The notes: a model not told the origin generated them from the sequence alone. A stretch of 64,000 nt of DNA from Rubritepida flocculans DSM 14296 (GCF_000425365.1 NZ_AUDH01000011.1:31666-95665); one strand, 5' to 3'; positions 23,115 through 32,757 are shown, numbered from the stretch's first letter. Numbers and translations are program-made.

Positions 23115-23903
23115 TCACTCCTCGAGGATGGCCACGGCCCGCGTCCAGCCCGCGCTGCCGCGATGCACCTTCACGGGGAAGCAGGCCACCAGGAAGCCGT
23201 CGGGCGGAAGCTGGTCGAGGTTGGCGAGCTTCTCCAGGTGGCAGTAGCCGATCTCGCGCCCCGCCCGGTGTCCTTCCCAGATCAGCCCGGCATCGCCGGT
23301 TTCGGCCACGCGGCGCTTCGTGTGGCTGAAGGGTGCGTCCCAGGACCAGCCATCGGTGCCGGTGACGCGCACGCCCTGCTCGAGCAGCCACAGCGTCGCG
23401 GCCTTGCCCATGCCGCAGCCGCTGTCGATGTAGTCGGCCTCGCCGTAGCGGCTGCCGGCGCGGGTGTTGACCAGCACGATCTCCAGCGGCTTCAGCACAT
23501 GGCCGATGCGCTCCAGCTCGCGCTGCACGTCCTCGGGCGTGCAGACGTAGCCGTCCGGCTTGTCGCGGAAGTCGAGCTTCACGCCGGGCTGGAAGCACCA
23601 GTCGAGCGGGACTTCGTCGATGCGCCAGGAGGGCTCGCCGCCCGGCGTGAACCGCTCGTTCATGCGCGAGAAGAAATGATAGGGCGCGTCGAGGTGGGTG
23701 CCGTTGTGGGTGGAGATCCGCACGCGCTCGATGGCGGCGTATTCGCCCTCGGGCAGGGCCGAGACGGGCACGCCCATATAGCCGGCCATCTCGGGGGCGC
23801 TCATGTGGTGGTCCACATACTCGATCTCGGGCAGCATATGGGGCGGGTCGCTGGCGATTCCCGCCTTGAGGGAGACCGAAATATCGATGATTCGTCGCGG
23901 CAT
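23115..23903 (-). CDS. Cyclase-family (kynurenine formamidase-like) metal hydrolase
   Basis: 262-residue protein of the KynB/cyclase family. The metal-binding signature STHNGTHLDAPYHF is clear, with N-terminal RRIIDISVSLKAGIASDPP, a later Asp/His pair near GTDGWSWDAPFSHTKRR, and C-terminal GFLVACFPVKVHRGSAGWTRAVAI. Family members hydrolyse N-formylkynurenine, isatin and related amides, or act in polyketide cyclisation. No kynurenine-pathway genes are nearby, so the substrate is open. ATG 23903 follows GGGGAAGGAAGCCTCC. Confidence 0.87.
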   Translation of the reverse strand: MPRRIIDISVSLKAGIASDPPHMLPEIEYVDHHMSAPEMAGYMGVPVSALPEGEYAAIERVRISTHNGTHLDAPYHFFSRMNERFTPGGEPSWRIDEVPLDWCFQPGVKLDFRDKPDGYVCTPEDVQRELERIGHVLKPLEIVLVNTRAGSRYGEADYIDSGCGMGKAATLWLLEQGVRVTGTDGWSWDAPFSHTKRRVAETGDAGLIWEGHRAGREIGYCHLEKLANLDQLPPDGFLVACFPVKVHRGSAGWTRAVAILEE

Positions 23904-24007
23904 GGAGGCTTCCTTCCCCTTTCCGGCCGGGACGCTACAGCGCATCCGCCCGCCTTGTCCCGACCCCGGCCGCGCCCCGCGCCGGGCAGCCCCGCCGCGC
24001 TGGGGGG

Positions 24008-24036
24008 CTGACGCCCGCCGCCCCCGGCCCCAGATG
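24008..24036 (+). promoter_or_regulatory. Weak candidate promoter close to start codon
   Basis: CTGACG, 17-bp spacer, CAGATG, ending 8 bp before ATG 24045. It would give a near-leaderless message. The -35 and -10 each deviate from consensus. Confidence 0.2.
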
Positions 24037-24044
24037 CGCGACGC

Positions 24045-25121
24045 ATGAGCGGCGTCAGCAGGATCGGAGGCGCGCTGAGCGACCTTCTGGGCGGGTGGCG
24101 GGGGCGCGGGCGTCGCGCTGCCCGCGCGTCGAGGCCCGAAAAGGCCGCGGCCGTGGCCGCACCCGCGCCCCCGGTGCCGGAGGATTCCGCGCCGCGGCCC
24201 CCCGCACGGCGGCGCATCGCCACCATCGCGGAAATGCACGCGGCCATCCGCCGGCTTCGGGAGGATCTGGCCCATGATCCCGTGGCGCTGGGGGCCGCCA
24301 TGGCGGAGCTGGAGCTCGAGCCGCCGCCCGTCTGCGCCGAGCTGCGCGCGCTCGATCCCCTCGGCCCCGACTACGCGGCGCGCGCCTTCGCCCTGATGGC
24401 CGAATTGCGCGGCGCGCATGGCTTCAGCGCGCGGCGGGACGAGCGCATCGGGCATTCGCTGGCGGACCGCGATCTCTGGACCGGCCTCTCCCCCTGGGAT
24501 CATCGCTCGCCGGCCTTCCTGGCCGAGATGTTCGAGTGCTACGCGGCCATGCTGCGCGAGATCGGCGCGCCGCCGGGCGCGCGGGTTCTCGAGTATGGCC
24601 CGGGCACGGGGCAGTTCCTGCTCTTCCTCGCGCGCATCGGCTACCAGTGCCACGCGGTGGACGTGGAGCCCGAGTATCTGCGGGTGATTCGCGCTCAGGC
24701 GCGCGCGATGCGCCTTCCGGTGCGGCTGGAGCGCGGCCTTTTCGGCGAGGGCTTCGCCGGCGAAAGCTTCGACGCCATCATCTTCTTCGAGGCCTTCCAC
24801 CACGCGCGCGACTTCATGGGCCTGCTGCGCCACCTGCGCGGGCGGCTCAACCCCGGCGGCCGGCTGATCCTCTGCGGCGAGCCGATGGTGCCCGACGGCA
24901 TGGTGGACGGCCCCGTGCCCTATCCTTGGGGCCCGCGGCTCGATGGCATGTCCATCGAGGCGATCCAGCGCGGCTGGACCGAGCTCGGCTACCAGGCGGG
25001 CTTCCTGCTCACCGCGCTGCAGCGCGCGGGCTGGGCGCCGCGGCTGGTGGCCCACCCCACCACTTTCCGGGCCCACATGATCGTCTCCACCGTCGCCGAG
25101 GACGCCGCCGATGCCGCATGA
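24045..25121 (+). CDS. Class I SAM-dependent methyltransferase
   Basis: 358 residues. The first ~65 residues are Arg/Ala/Pro-rich and look disordered; then a helical segment (RRIATIAEMHAAIRRLREDL) and the Rossmann methyltransferase domain follow: motif I VLEYGPGTGQFL at about residue 180, acidic end of beta2 HAVDVEPEYL, motif IV FDAIIFFEAFHHARDF, and RGRLNPGGRLILCGEP. The substrate is unknown. The 3' end overlaps the glutathione reductase gene by 11 bp, so the two are probably co-transcribed. An alternative start at a later codon would remove part of the disordered leader. Confidence 0.82.
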   Translation: MSGVSRIGGALSDLLGGWRGRGRRAARASRPEKAAAVAAPAPPVPEDSAPRPPARRRIATIAEMHAAIRRLREDLAHDPVALGAAMAELELEPPPVCAELRALDPLGPDYAARAFALMAELRGAHGFSARRDERIGHSLADRDLWTGLSPWDHRSPAFLAEMFECYAAMLREIGAPPGARVLEYGPGTGQFLLFLARIGYQCHAVDVEPEYLRVIRAQARAMRLPVRLERGLFGEGFAGESFDAIIFFEAFHHARDFMGLLRHLRGRLNPGGRLILCGEPMVPDGMVDGPVPYPWGPRLDGMSIEAIQRGWTELGYQAGFLLTALQRAGWAPRLVAHPTTFRAHMIVSTVAEDAADAA

Positions 25122-26490
25122 CTTCGACCTTTTCGTGATCGGCGGCGGCTCGGGCGGCGTGCGGCTCGCGCGCATCGCCGCGGGGCATGGCGCGCGCGTC
25201 GCGATCGCCGAGGAGCGGTTCTGGGGCGGCACCTGCGTGAATGTCGGCTGCGTGCCGAAGAAGATCATGGTCAACGCCGCCGAATACGGCATGTGGGCCG
25301 AGGACGCGGCGGCCTTCGGCTGGCGCATCCACAAGGGCGGGCATGACTGGGCGAAGCTCGCCGCTGCGCGCGACGCCGAGGTGGCGCGGCTGTCGGGCAT
25401 CTACGCCCGGCTGCTGGAGGGCGCGGGGGTGACGCGCTTCGACGCGCGGGCCCGTTTCCTCGACGCCAACACCCTCGATGTCGGCGGCCGGCGCGTCAGC
25501 GCCACGCGCATCGTCGTCGCCACGGGCGGACGGGCCACGCGCCTGCCCATCCCGGGCGCGGAGCTCGGCCTGATCAGCGACGACCTCTTCGCCCTGCAGG
25601 CGCTGCCGCGGCAGGTGGCGATCCTCGGCGCGGGCTACATCGCGCTGGAGTTCGCCTGCCTGCTGCACGGGCTGGGGGCGGAGGTGGAGGTGTTCCACCG
25701 CTCGCCCCAGGTGCTGCGCGGCTTCGACGAGGATCTGCGCCAGGCGGTGGCCGAGGGCATGGCGGCCCAGGGAATCCGGCTGGAGGGCGGGGTGAACGCC
25801 ACGCGCCTCGCGCCGCTGCCCGGCGGGCGGGTGCTGCTCTCCCTCTCCAACGGCGCGGCGCGGGAGGTGGACGCGGTGTTCTTCTGCACCGGCCGCGCGC
25901 CCAACACCGAGGGGCTGGGGCTGGAGCAGGCGGGGGTGGCCGTCGCACCCTCCGGCGCGATTCCGGTGGACGAGGACCACGCCACCAACATCCCCCACAT
26001 CTACGCCATCGGCGACGTGACGGACCGGCTGAACCTCACCCCCATGGCCACCGCCGTCGGCCATGCGCTGGCCGACACGCTGTTCGGCAACACCCCGCGC
26101 CGCGCCAGCTACGAGAACGTGCCCACCGCCATCTTCACCTCGCCGCCCGCCGCCACGGTCGGGCTCTCGGAGGAGGCGGCGGCGAAGCGCGGCCCGGTGG
26201 ACATCTACGTCACCCGCTTCACGCCCATGCGCCACACCATCAGCAGGCGCGAGGGCCGGCGCACGCTGATGAAGCTCGTGGTGGACCAGCGCACGCAGCG
26301 CGTGCTGGGCGCGCATATGGTGGGCGAGGACGCGCCGGAGATCATGCAGGGCATCGCCATCGCCGTGGTGATGGGCGCGACCAAGCAGGATTTCGACCGC
26401 ACCATCGGCATCCATCCGACCGCGGCGGAGGAGTTCGTCACGCTGCGCACGCGCACCCGGGTCGCGGGCGCGGCGGAGGCGGCCGAGTAG
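25111..26490 (+). CDS. gor: Glutathione-disulfide reductase
   Basis: 459-residue FAD-dependent pyridine nucleotide-disulfide oxidoreductase that regenerates GSH with NADPH. The N-terminal FAD site is FVIGGGSGGVRLARIAA, the redox disulfide CVNVGC sits in GGTCVNVGCVPKK, the NAD(P) site is VAILGAGYIALEFA, followed by YAIGDVTDRLNLTP, and the catalytic His is in IHPTAAEEFVTLR. The features fit the plant/alphaproteobacterial GR subgroup. Its GTG/ATG region lies inside the end of the upstream methyltransferase gene. Confidence 0.95.
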   Translation: MPHDFDLFVIGGGSGGVRLARIAAGHGARVAIAEERFWGGTCVNVGCVPKKIMVNAAEYGMWAEDAAAFGWRIHKGGHDWAKLAAARDAEVARLSGIYARLLEGAGVTRFDARARFLDANTLDVGGRRVSATRIVVATGGRATRLPIPGAELGLISDDLFALQALPRQVAILGAGYIALEFACLLHGLGAEVEVFHRSPQVLRGFDEDLRQAVAEGMAAQGIRLEGGVNATRLAPLPGGRVLLSLSNGAAREVDAVFFCTGRAPNTEGLGLEQAGVAVAPSGAIPVDEDHATNIPHIYAIGDVTDRLNLTPMATAVGHALADTLFGNTPRRASYENVPTAIFTSPPAATVGLSEEAAAKRGPVDIYVTRFTPMRHTISRREGRRTLMKLVVDQRTQRVLGAHMVGEDAPEIMQGIAIAVVMGATKQDFDRTIGIHPTAAEEFVTLRTRTRVAGAAEAAE

Positions 26491-26546
26491 CCATCGGCCG
26501 CGCCCTGCCTTAATCTCGCCGCGTTCGTTTCACTGGAGCAGCGACC

Positions 26547-27932
26547 ATGGCGCGCGACTGGCGCCCCGATTCCTGGCGGCAGATGCCCATCCGGCAGGTG
26601 CCCGAATACCCCGATCCGGCCGCGCTGGCGGCGATGGAAGCCAAGGTCGCGACCTTTCCGCCGCTGGTCTTCGCGGGCGAGTGCGAGCGGCTCAAGGCCG
26701 CGCTGGCCGAGGCCGGCCGCGGCCAGGCCTTCGTGCTGCAGGGCGGCGACTGCGCCGAGAGCTTCGCCGACTTCAACGCCAACACCATCCGCGACACCTT
26801 CAAGGTGCTGCTGCAGATGGCCGTGGTGCTGACCTTCGGCGCCGGCATGCCGGTGGTGAAGCTCGGCCGCATGGCGGGGCAGTTCGCGAAGCCCCGCTCC
26901 TCCGACGTCGAGACGCGGGAGGGGACGACGCTGCCCTCCTATCGCGGCGACATCATCAACGGCGCCGAGTTCACGCCCGAGGCCCGCGTGCCCGATCCGC
27001 GGCGGATGGAGTTCGCCTATCTGCAATCCGCCGCCACGCTGAACCTGCTGCGCGCCTTCGCCACCGGCGGCTTCGCCGACCTGCACCAGGTGCACCGCTG
27101 GAACCTCGACTTCGTGGCGCGCAGCCCGCTCGCGGACCGCTACGAGGGCCTCGCCTCGCGCATCGACGAGACGCTCTCCTTCATGGCCGCCTGCGGCATG
27201 AACAGCGACAACGCGCCGCAAATCCGCGAGACGGCCTTCTACACCAGCCATGAATCCCTGCTGCTGCCCTACGAGCAGGCGCTGACGCGCGAGAGCAGCA
27301 CGCATCTGGGCCGCACCTATGCGTGCTCGGCGCATTTCCTCTGGATCGGCGACCGCACGCGGCAGCCCGACGGCGCGCATGTGGAGTTCCTGCGCGGCGT
27401 GGCGAACCCCATCGGCATGAAGGTCGGCCCCTCCATGGACCCGGCCGAGCTGGTGCGGCTGACGGAAATCCTCAACCCGCGCAACGAGCCGGGCCGCCTC
27501 ACCCTCATCTCCCGCATGGGCGCGGAGAAGGTGGAGGCCAAGCTGCCGCCGCTGGTGCGCGCGGTGCGGGCGGCCGGGCGCGAGGTGGTGTGGCTGTGCG
27601 ATCCGATGCACGGGAACACCACCACCCAGAACGGCTTCAAGACGCGCAGCTTCGAGGCGATCCTGGAGGAGGTGCGCCGCTTCTTCGACGCCATGGCGGC
27701 CGAGGGCGCGGTCGCCGGCGGCGTGCATGTGGAGATGACGGGGCGCGACGTGACGGAATGCGTGGGCGGCGCGCAGAGGCTCACGGCGGCCGATCTCGCC
27801 TCCAACTACGCCACCTTCTGCGACCCGCGGCTGAACGCCGAACAGTCGCTGGAGCTCGCCTTCCTCATCGCCGAGGAGCTGAAGGCCAATCGCGCCCGGC
27901 CCGAGCGCCTGCCCGCGCGGGCGGCGCAGTAG
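26547..27932 (+). CDS. 3-deoxy-7-phosphoheptulonate synthase, class II
   Basis: 461-residue plant-like (type II) DAHP synthase, the first step of the shikimate pathway (PEP + erythrose 4-phosphate). Visible are [31 protein letters not shown], the metal/PEP region [26 protein letters not shown], and near the C-terminus LCDPMHGNT and [15 protein letters not shown]. It is separate from other aro genes; the following pncB gene starts 4 bp after its stop. ATG 26547 follows CTGGAGCAGCGACC. Confidence 0.95.
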   Translation: MARDWRPDSWRQMPIRQVPEYPDPAALAAMEAKVATFPPLVFAGECERLKAALAEAGRGQAFVLQGGDCAESFADFNANTIRDTFKVLLQMAVVLTFGAGMPVVKLGRMAGQFAKPRSSDVETREGTTLPSYRGDIINGAEFTPEARVPDPRRMEFAYLQSAATLNLLRAFATGGFADLHQVHRWNLDFVARSPLADRYEGLASRIDETLSFMAACGMNSDNAPQIRETAFYTSHESLLLPYEQALTRESSTHLGRTYACSAHFLWIGDRTRQPDGAHVEFLRGVANPIGMKVGPSMDPAELVRLTEILNPRNEPGRLTLISRMGAEKVEAKLPPLVRAVRAAGREVVWLCDPMHGNTTTQNGFKTRSFEAILEEVRRFFDAMAAEGAVAGGVHVEMTGRDVTECVGGAQRLTAADLASNYATFCDPRLNAEQSLELAFLIAEELKANRARPERLPARAAQ

Positions 27933-27936
27933 CGCG

Positions 27937-29076
27937 ATGGGCGAGGCGGAGATCGCGGCGCGGACGGACAGCTACTTCAACCGCACGCGCCGGATCGTGG
28001 AGAAGTTCGGCGATGCGCGCGTCACCTACGCGGTGTTCCTGCGCCGCCCCGTGGTCTGCGCCCCGCGCCTCGCGCTCGAGTTCCTGCAGGGCGTCTCCCG
28101 CGCGCGCGGCACGCCCTTCGAGCTCGACCTGAAATACGCCGAGGGCGAATGGGTCGGCGCGGGCGATCCGCTGCTCTACATCACCGGCTCCTTCGCCGCG
28201 CTCGCGGATCTGGAGACGCTCTACCTGCAGAAGCTCGGGCCCGCCTGCGTGGCCGCGCACAACGCCTATCAGATGTGCCTCGAGCTGCCGCAGACCGCCT
28301 TCCTCGCCATGGAGGCGCGGCACTGCGCGGGCCATGAGATGCAGGAGATGATGGCCTATGCCGCCTCGGTGGGCAGCGCGGCGGCGCGGCGCGAGGGGGC
28401 GCGCGGCTTCATCGGCAACGCAAACGACGCCACCGCCCACTGGTTCGGCGAGGCGCGCGGCCGCGGCACCATGCCGCACGCGCTGATCGGCTACGCCGGC
28501 GGCACGGTGCGCGCGGCCGAGATGTTCCACGAGACCTTCCCGGACGAGGACATGACCGTTCTCGTGGACTATTTCGGCCAGGAGGTGACCGACAGCCTCG
28601 CCGTCTGCCGCCGCTTCCCCGAGATGGCGGCGGCGGGGCGGCTCGCCGTGCGGCTCGACACCCATGGCGGGCGCTTCCTCGAGGGGCTCGACCCGGCGGA
28701 GAGCTACGCGGTGCTCGAGCGCCACGCCCCCGGCGCCATCCGCCGCTACCGCAGCGAGACGGAGCTGCGCCATCTGGTGGGCACCGGCGTTTCGGCCGCC
28801 GCGGTGTGGCGCATGCGCGAGGCGCTGGACGAGGCCGGCTTCCCGAAGGTGCGCATCGTCGCCTCCTCCGGCTTCAACGTGCAGAAATGCCGCGTGATGG
28901 CCGAGGCGCGCGCGCCGCTGGACGTGGTGGGCACGGGCAGCTTCATCCCCGAGATCTGGAGCGAGACCTACGCCACCGCCGACATCGTGGAGTACGACGG
29001 CGTGCCGCGCGTGAAGGTCGGGCGCGAGTTCCTGCTGCGCAGGAACGGCCAGCGCCGCGGCGGGAATGGCGGGTGA
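27937..29076 (+). CDS. pncB: Nicotinate phosphoribosyltransferase-type protein
   Basis: 379 residues. N-terminal ARTDSYFNRTRRIVEKFG and later LGPACVAAHNAY, ALIGYAGGTVRAAEMF, LVDYFGQEV, VRLDTHGGRFLEGL, and VGTGSFIPEIWS match the NAPRTase/NAMPT barrel with its phosphoribosyl-binding GTG segment. It converts nicotinate and PRPP to nicotinate mononucleotide. Immediate linkage to nadE supports a role in NAD+ salvage. The TGA stop begins the hairpin TGATGCGGCCGGGCC (29075-29104), part of the dispersed repeat family. Confidence 0.88.
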   Translation: MGEAEIAARTDSYFNRTRRIVEKFGDARVTYAVFLRRPVVCAPRLALEFLQGVSRARGTPFELDLKYAEGEWVGAGDPLLYITGSFAALADLETLYLQKLGPACVAAHNAYQMCLELPQTAFLAMEARHCAGHEMQEMMAYAASVGSAAARREGARGFIGNANDATAHWFGEARGRGTMPHALIGYAGGTVRAAEMFHETFPDEDMTVLVDYFGQEVTDSLAVCRRFPEMAAAGRLAVRLDTHGGRFLEGLDPAESYAVLERHAPGAIRRYRSETELRHLVGTGVSAAAVWRMREALDEAGFPKVRIVASSGFNVQKCRVMAEARAPLDVVGTGSFIPEIWSETYATADIVEYDGVPRVKVGREFLLRRNGQRRGGNGG

Positions 29077-29205
29077 TGCGGCCGGGCCAATGGCCCGCCG
29101 CATCGCGCAAGCCGGCTTGGCGGGCGGCGGCGTGCCGGAACGATGCCATGCCGGCGGCCGCGCTGCAGCCTCGGCGGCCAACGCAAGCGGCTGCCGCTAC
29201 GGGGC
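29074..29205 (+). repeat. Diverged copy of the stop-codon-anchored repeat
   Basis: Begins TGATGCGGCCGGGCC at the pncB stop and pairs with GGCCCGCCGCATC (stem 29075-29104, one bulge, loop AAT). Further on are CCATGCCGGCGGCCGCGC and CAAGCGGCTGCCGCTACGGGGC, resembling the third part of the copies at 1613 and 3646. Similarity is clear at the ends but weak in the middle. The first hairpin may also act as a transcription terminator. Confidence 0.5.
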
Positions 29206-29215
29206 CGCGCCCGCG

Positions 29216-29244
29216 TTGACCGGCCGCCCCGCGCTGCCTAGGTG
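29216..29244 (+). promoter_or_regulatory. Candidate promoter of nadE, possibly leaderless
   Basis: TTGACC at 29216, 17-bp spacer, TAGGTG at 29239. Transcription would begin at about ATG 29251, with no room for a ribosome-binding site. Confidence 0.35.
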
Positions 29245-29250
29245 CTGCCC

Positions 29251-30915
29251 ATGACCGACCGCCTCCGCATCGCGCTCGCGCAGATGAACCCGCATGAGGG
29301 CGCGCTGCGCGCCAACGCCGCGAAGATCCGCGCGCTGCGCGCCGAGGCCGCCGCCCGGGGCGCGGATCTGCTGGTGACGCCCGAGTTCTCCATCGCCGGC
29401 TACCCGCCCGAGGATCTCGTGCTCAAGCCCGCCTTCCGCGCCATGTGCGAGGCCGAGATCGAGGCGCTCGCCGCCGAGACGGCCGATGGCGGCCCGGGCG
29501 TCATCGTCGGCGGCCCATGGAAGGAGGGCGAGAAGCTCTACAACGCCGCCTTCCTGCTCGATGGCGGGCGCATCGTCGCGCGCCGTGCGAAGCACGAGCT
29601 GCCGAACTACGGCGTCTTCGACGACAAGCGCGTCTTCGACGCGGGCCCCGCGCCGGGCCCCGTGGCGTTCCGCGGCGTGCGCCTCGGCCTGATGATCTGC
29701 GAGGACTGGTGGTTCCCCGCCGTCTGCGAGACGCTGGTGGAGAGCGGGGCGGAGCTGCTCATCGCCATCAACGGCTCGCCCTTCGAGCTGGACAAGGGCG
29801 AGCGCCGCATCGACCTCGCCGTGGCGCGGGTGGTGGAGACGGGGCTGCCCTTCGTCTTCCTGAACCAGATCGGCGGGCAGGACGAGCTGGTGTTCGACGG
29901 CGCCTCCTTCGTGCTCAACGCCGACCGCGCGCTGGCGCTGCGCCTGCCCTCCTTCGCCGAGACGCTCGCCGTGACGGACTGGACGCGGGAGGCCGGGGAG
30001 TGGCGCTGCGCGCCGCAGCCGCTGGCGCAGCCGCTCGGCCATGAGGCGCAGATCTACGCGGCGATGATGCTCGGCCTGCGCGACTATGTGGAGAAGAACG
30101 GCTTTCCGGGCATCGTGCTCGGCCTCTCGGGCGGGATCGATTCCGCCCTCTCCGCCGCCGTCGCCGCCGATGCGCTGGGGCCGGAGCGCGTGCGCGCGGT
30201 GATGCTGCCCTCGCCCTACACCAGCGCCGAGAGCCTGGAGGACGCGGCCGCCTGCGCGCGGCTGCTCGGCATCCGCTACGACACGGTGCCCATCGGCCCG
30301 GCGATGGAGGCCTTCCACGGCATGCTCGCGCCGCTCTTCGGCAACCGCCCGCCCGACATCACGGAGGAGAACATCCAGTCGCGCATCCGCGGCGTGACGC
30401 TGATGGCGCTCAGCAACAAGTTCGGCGAGATGCTGCTGACCACCGGCAACAAGAGCGAGATGAGCACCGGCTACGCCACCATCTACGGCGACATGTGCGG
30501 CGGCTATTCCGTGCTGAAGGACGTGTACAAGACCGATGTCTTCGCCGTCAGCCGCTGGCGCAACGCGCATGTGCCGCCGGACGCGCGCGGCCCCGCAGGC
30601 CCCGTGATGCCCGAGCGCGTGATCACCAAGCCGCCCAGCGCCGAGCTCAAGCCCGGCCAGAAGGACCAGGACACGCTGCCGCCCTATGATGTGCTGGACG
30701 CGATCCTGCAGGGCCTCGTCGAGGAGGAGCTCTCGGTCGAGGAGCTGGTGGCGCGCGGGCATGAGCGCGCGCTGGTGCTGCGCGTCTGGCGCATGCTCGA
30801 CCGCGCGGAATACAAGCGCCGCCAGGCCCCGCCGGGCGTGAAGATCGGCCGCCGCGCCTTCGGGCGCGACCGGCGCTACCCCATCACCAACGGCTTCACG
30901 GGGCTGATCGCGTGA
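29251..30915 (+). CDS. nadE: Glutamine-dependent NAD+ synthetase
   Basis: 554 residues, two domains. The N-terminal nitrilase-like glutaminase has catalytic Glu in VTPEFSIAGYPPEDL, Lys in AKHELPNYGVFDDKRVF and Cys in LMICEDWWFP. The C-terminal synthetase has P-loop LGLSGGIDSALSAAVAA and TTGNKSEMSTGYATIYGD. It amidates nicotinate adenine dinucleotide, the final NAD+ step, using ammonia from glutamine. ATG 29251 (beginning TDRLRIALAQMNPHEG) is preferred over GTG 29242. The stop overlaps the next gene as GTGA. Confidence 0.95.
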   Translation: MTDRLRIALAQMNPHEGALRANAAKIRALRAEAAARGADLLVTPEFSIAGYPPEDLVLKPAFRAMCEAEIEALAAETADGGPGVIVGGPWKEGEKLYNAAFLLDGGRIVARRAKHELPNYGVFDDKRVFDAGPAPGPVAFRGVRLGLMICEDWWFPAVCETLVESGAELLIAINGSPFELDKGERRIDLAVARVVETGLPFVFLNQIGGQDELVFDGASFVLNADRALALRLPSFAETLAVTDWTREAGEWRCAPQPLAQPLGHEAQIYAAMMLGLRDYVEKNGFPGIVLGLSGGIDSALSAAVAADALGPERVRAVMLPSPYTSAESLEDAAACARLLGIRYDTVPIGPAMEAFHGMLAPLFGNRPPDITEENIQSRIRGVTLMALSNKFGEMLLTTGNKSEMSTGYATIYGDMCGGYSVLKDVYKTDVFAVSRWRNAHVPPDARGPAGPVMPERVITKPPSAELKPGQKDQDTLPPYDVLDAILQGLVEEELSVEELVARGHERALVLRVWRMLDRAEYKRRQAPPGVKIGRRAFGRDRRYPITNGFTGLIA

Positions 30916-31307
30916 GCATCGAGGGGCGCGACATCCTGGGCGGGGCCGAGGGCGTCTCGGTCGCCATCCGCGACCTCTCCGGCGCGAACGGCGCGGAACC
31001 CATCGAGGTGGTGCGCGGCTTCACCTCGCTCGCCCACGCCAACGCCTTCGCGCGCCGGCGCGTGCGCGACTCCATCGAGCTCTGCCGCGCCCCGGGCATG
31101 ACGGCGGAGCAGCTCCGCGACGCCTGGTTCGCCTTCGGCGAGGACGCGGTGGTGCAGGGCGCGGCCGAAGGCGCCTGGACCAGCGCGAGCGAACTCGCCG
31201 CCTTCCTCGCCACGCGCTGCCGCGATGCGGAGGAGCGCAACTGGCGCGTGCTCGATCCGCGCAACGACGCGAACGAGGACGAGGACGAGGACGAGGAGGG
31301 GGCATGA
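30912..31307 (+). CDS. Conserved hypothetical protein with acidic tail
   Basis: 131 residues, GTG start overlapping the nadE stop (GTGA). The body (VSVAIRDLSGANGAEPIEVVRGFTSLAHANAFARRRVRDSIELCR ... FAFGEDA) is soluble with no signal or membrane segment; I do not recognise a family. The C-terminus is a run of Asp/Glu encoded by a GACGAG repeat at about 31272-31298, which could vary by slippage. The ATGA overlap with gltX places it in one translation-coupled operon (nadE, this gene, gltX). Confidence 0.75.
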   Translation: MSIEGRDILGGAEGVSVAIRDLSGANGAEPIEVVRGFTSLAHANAFARRRVRDSIELCRAPGMTAEQLRDAWFAFGEDAVVQGAAEGAWTSASELAAFLATRCRDAEERNWRVLDPRNDANEDEDEDEEGA

Positions 31308-32638
31308 AGCTCCGCTTCGCGCCCTCGCCCACCGGGCATCTCCATGTCGGCAACGCGCGCATCGCGCTCGCCAACTGGCTGATGGCGCGCCGGCACGGCG
31401 GCGAGATGTGGCTGCGCCTGGACGACACGGACACCCAGCGCTCCCGCCCCGAATACGCCCAGGCCATCGAGGAGGATCTGCGCTGGCTCGGCCTCGACTG
31501 GGACGGGATGCTGCGCCAGAGCGACCGCCTCGCCCTCTACGCCGCCGCGGCCGAGAAGCTGAAGGCGGGCGGCCACCTCTACCCCTGCCTGGAGAGCGAG
31601 GAGGAGCTGGCCTTCAAGCGCGAGCAGGCGCGCCGCCAGGGCCGCCCGCCCATCTACGACCGCGCCGCGCTGCGCATGACGGCCGAGCAGCTCGAGCGCG
31701 CGCGCGCCAACGGCAAGACGCCCTACTGGCGCTTCAAGCTCTCCGGCCGGACGGTGGAGTGGGAGGACGGCGTGCTGGGCCGCCGCGCGGTGAAGCTGCC
31801 CGCCCTGTCGGACCCCGTGCTGATCCGCGCCGATGGCAGCTTCCTCTACACCTTCACCAGCGTGGTGGACGACCTCGAGATGGGCGTCACCCATGTGGTG
31901 CGCGGCGAGGACCACGTGACCAACACGGGCATCCAGCTCGACATCCTGGCCGCGCTGGGCGGGGCGGAGGGGGCCATCCGCTTCGCGCATCTGCCGCTGC
32001 TGACGGATGCGGATGGCGGGCCGCTGTCCAAGCGCATCGGCTCGCTCTCGCTGCGGCAGCTGCGGCGCGACGGCATCGAGCCCGCGGCCATCACCGGCTA
32101 TCTCGCGGGGCTCGGCACCTCGCGCGATCCCTACCCGGCCGCGCCGCGGGCGCTGGTGGAGGGGTTCGAGCTCTCGGCCGTCTCGCACGCCTCGCCGCGC
32201 TTCGATCCGCGACAGATGCTCGCGCTCAACCGCCGGCTGCTGCACGCCATGCCCTTCGAGGCCGCGCGCCCCCGCCTGCCCGAGGGCGCGGGGCCCGAGT
32301 TCTGGGAGGCGGTGCGCGGCAATCTCGACACGCTGCCCGAGGCGCGCCACTGGTGGGAGGTGGTGCAGGGCCACATCGCCCCCGTGCCGCAGCCCGAGGC
32401 GCGGGAGTTCCTGCGCGCCGCGCGCGAGGCCCTGCCGCCCGAGCCCTTCGACGCCGCCACCTGGCCCGCCTGGACCGAGGCGCTGAAGGCCGCCACCGGC
32501 CGCAAGGGCAAGGCGCTGTTCCTGCCGCTGCGCCTCGCCCTGACCGGCGAGGAGCAGGGGCCGGACCTCAAGGCGCTGCTGCCGCTCATCGGCCGCGCGC
32601 GGGCGCTGGCGCGGCTCGATCAGGCCATCGCCGCTTGA
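31304..32638 (+). CDS. gltX: Glutamate--tRNA ligase
   Basis: 444-residue class Ic synthetase. N-terminal FAPSPTGHLHVGNARIALANW holds the HIGH-type motif (HLHVG), DDTDTQRSRPEY follows, and the KMSKS equivalent is PLSKRIG. It charges tRNA-Glu, and in organisms without GlnRS also tRNA-Gln. Alphaproteobacteria often have two GltX paralogues; which type this is cannot be decided from one copy. The start overlaps the acidic-tail gene (ATGA), and cysS lies 119 bp downstream. Confidence 0.95.
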   Translation: MKLRFAPSPTGHLHVGNARIALANWLMARRHGGEMWLRLDDTDTQRSRPEYAQAIEEDLRWLGLDWDGMLRQSDRLALYAAAAEKLKAGGHLYPCLESEEELAFKREQARRQGRPPIYDRAALRMTAEQLERARANGKTPYWRFKLSGRTVEWEDGVLGRRAVKLPALSDPVLIRADGSFLYTFTSVVDDLEMGVTHVVRGEDHVTNTGIQLDILAALGGAEGAIRFAHLPLLTDADGGPLSKRIGSLSLRQLRRDGIEPAAITGYLAGLGTSRDPYPAAPRALVEGFELSAVSHASPRFDPRQMLALNRRLLHAMPFEAARPRLPEGAGPEFWEAVRGNLDTLPEARHWWEVVQGHIAPVPQPEAREFLRAAREALPPEPFDAATWPAWTEALKAATGRKGKALFLPLRLALTGEEQGPDLKALLPLIGRARALARLDQAIAA

Positions 32639-32757
32639 CGCGCCGGCCCGCCCGGGCGCATCACCCGCGCATGGCCGAACGCCCCGCCTGTCGCCGCCGC
32701 TGACGCCGCCGCGCGCCCCGCGCGCCCCCCCGCCCCTGGCCTGACGGACCGGCCCCG

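Noticed and set aside
23904..25400. Upstream extension of the cyclase-family protein
   Set aside because: It is antisense to the methyltransferase and gor start and shows no domain.
31272..31298. GACGAG repeat as a possible microsatellite regulatory element
   Set aside because: It is in frame and encodes an acidic C-terminal tail, so coding use explains it; kept only as a note on the gene.
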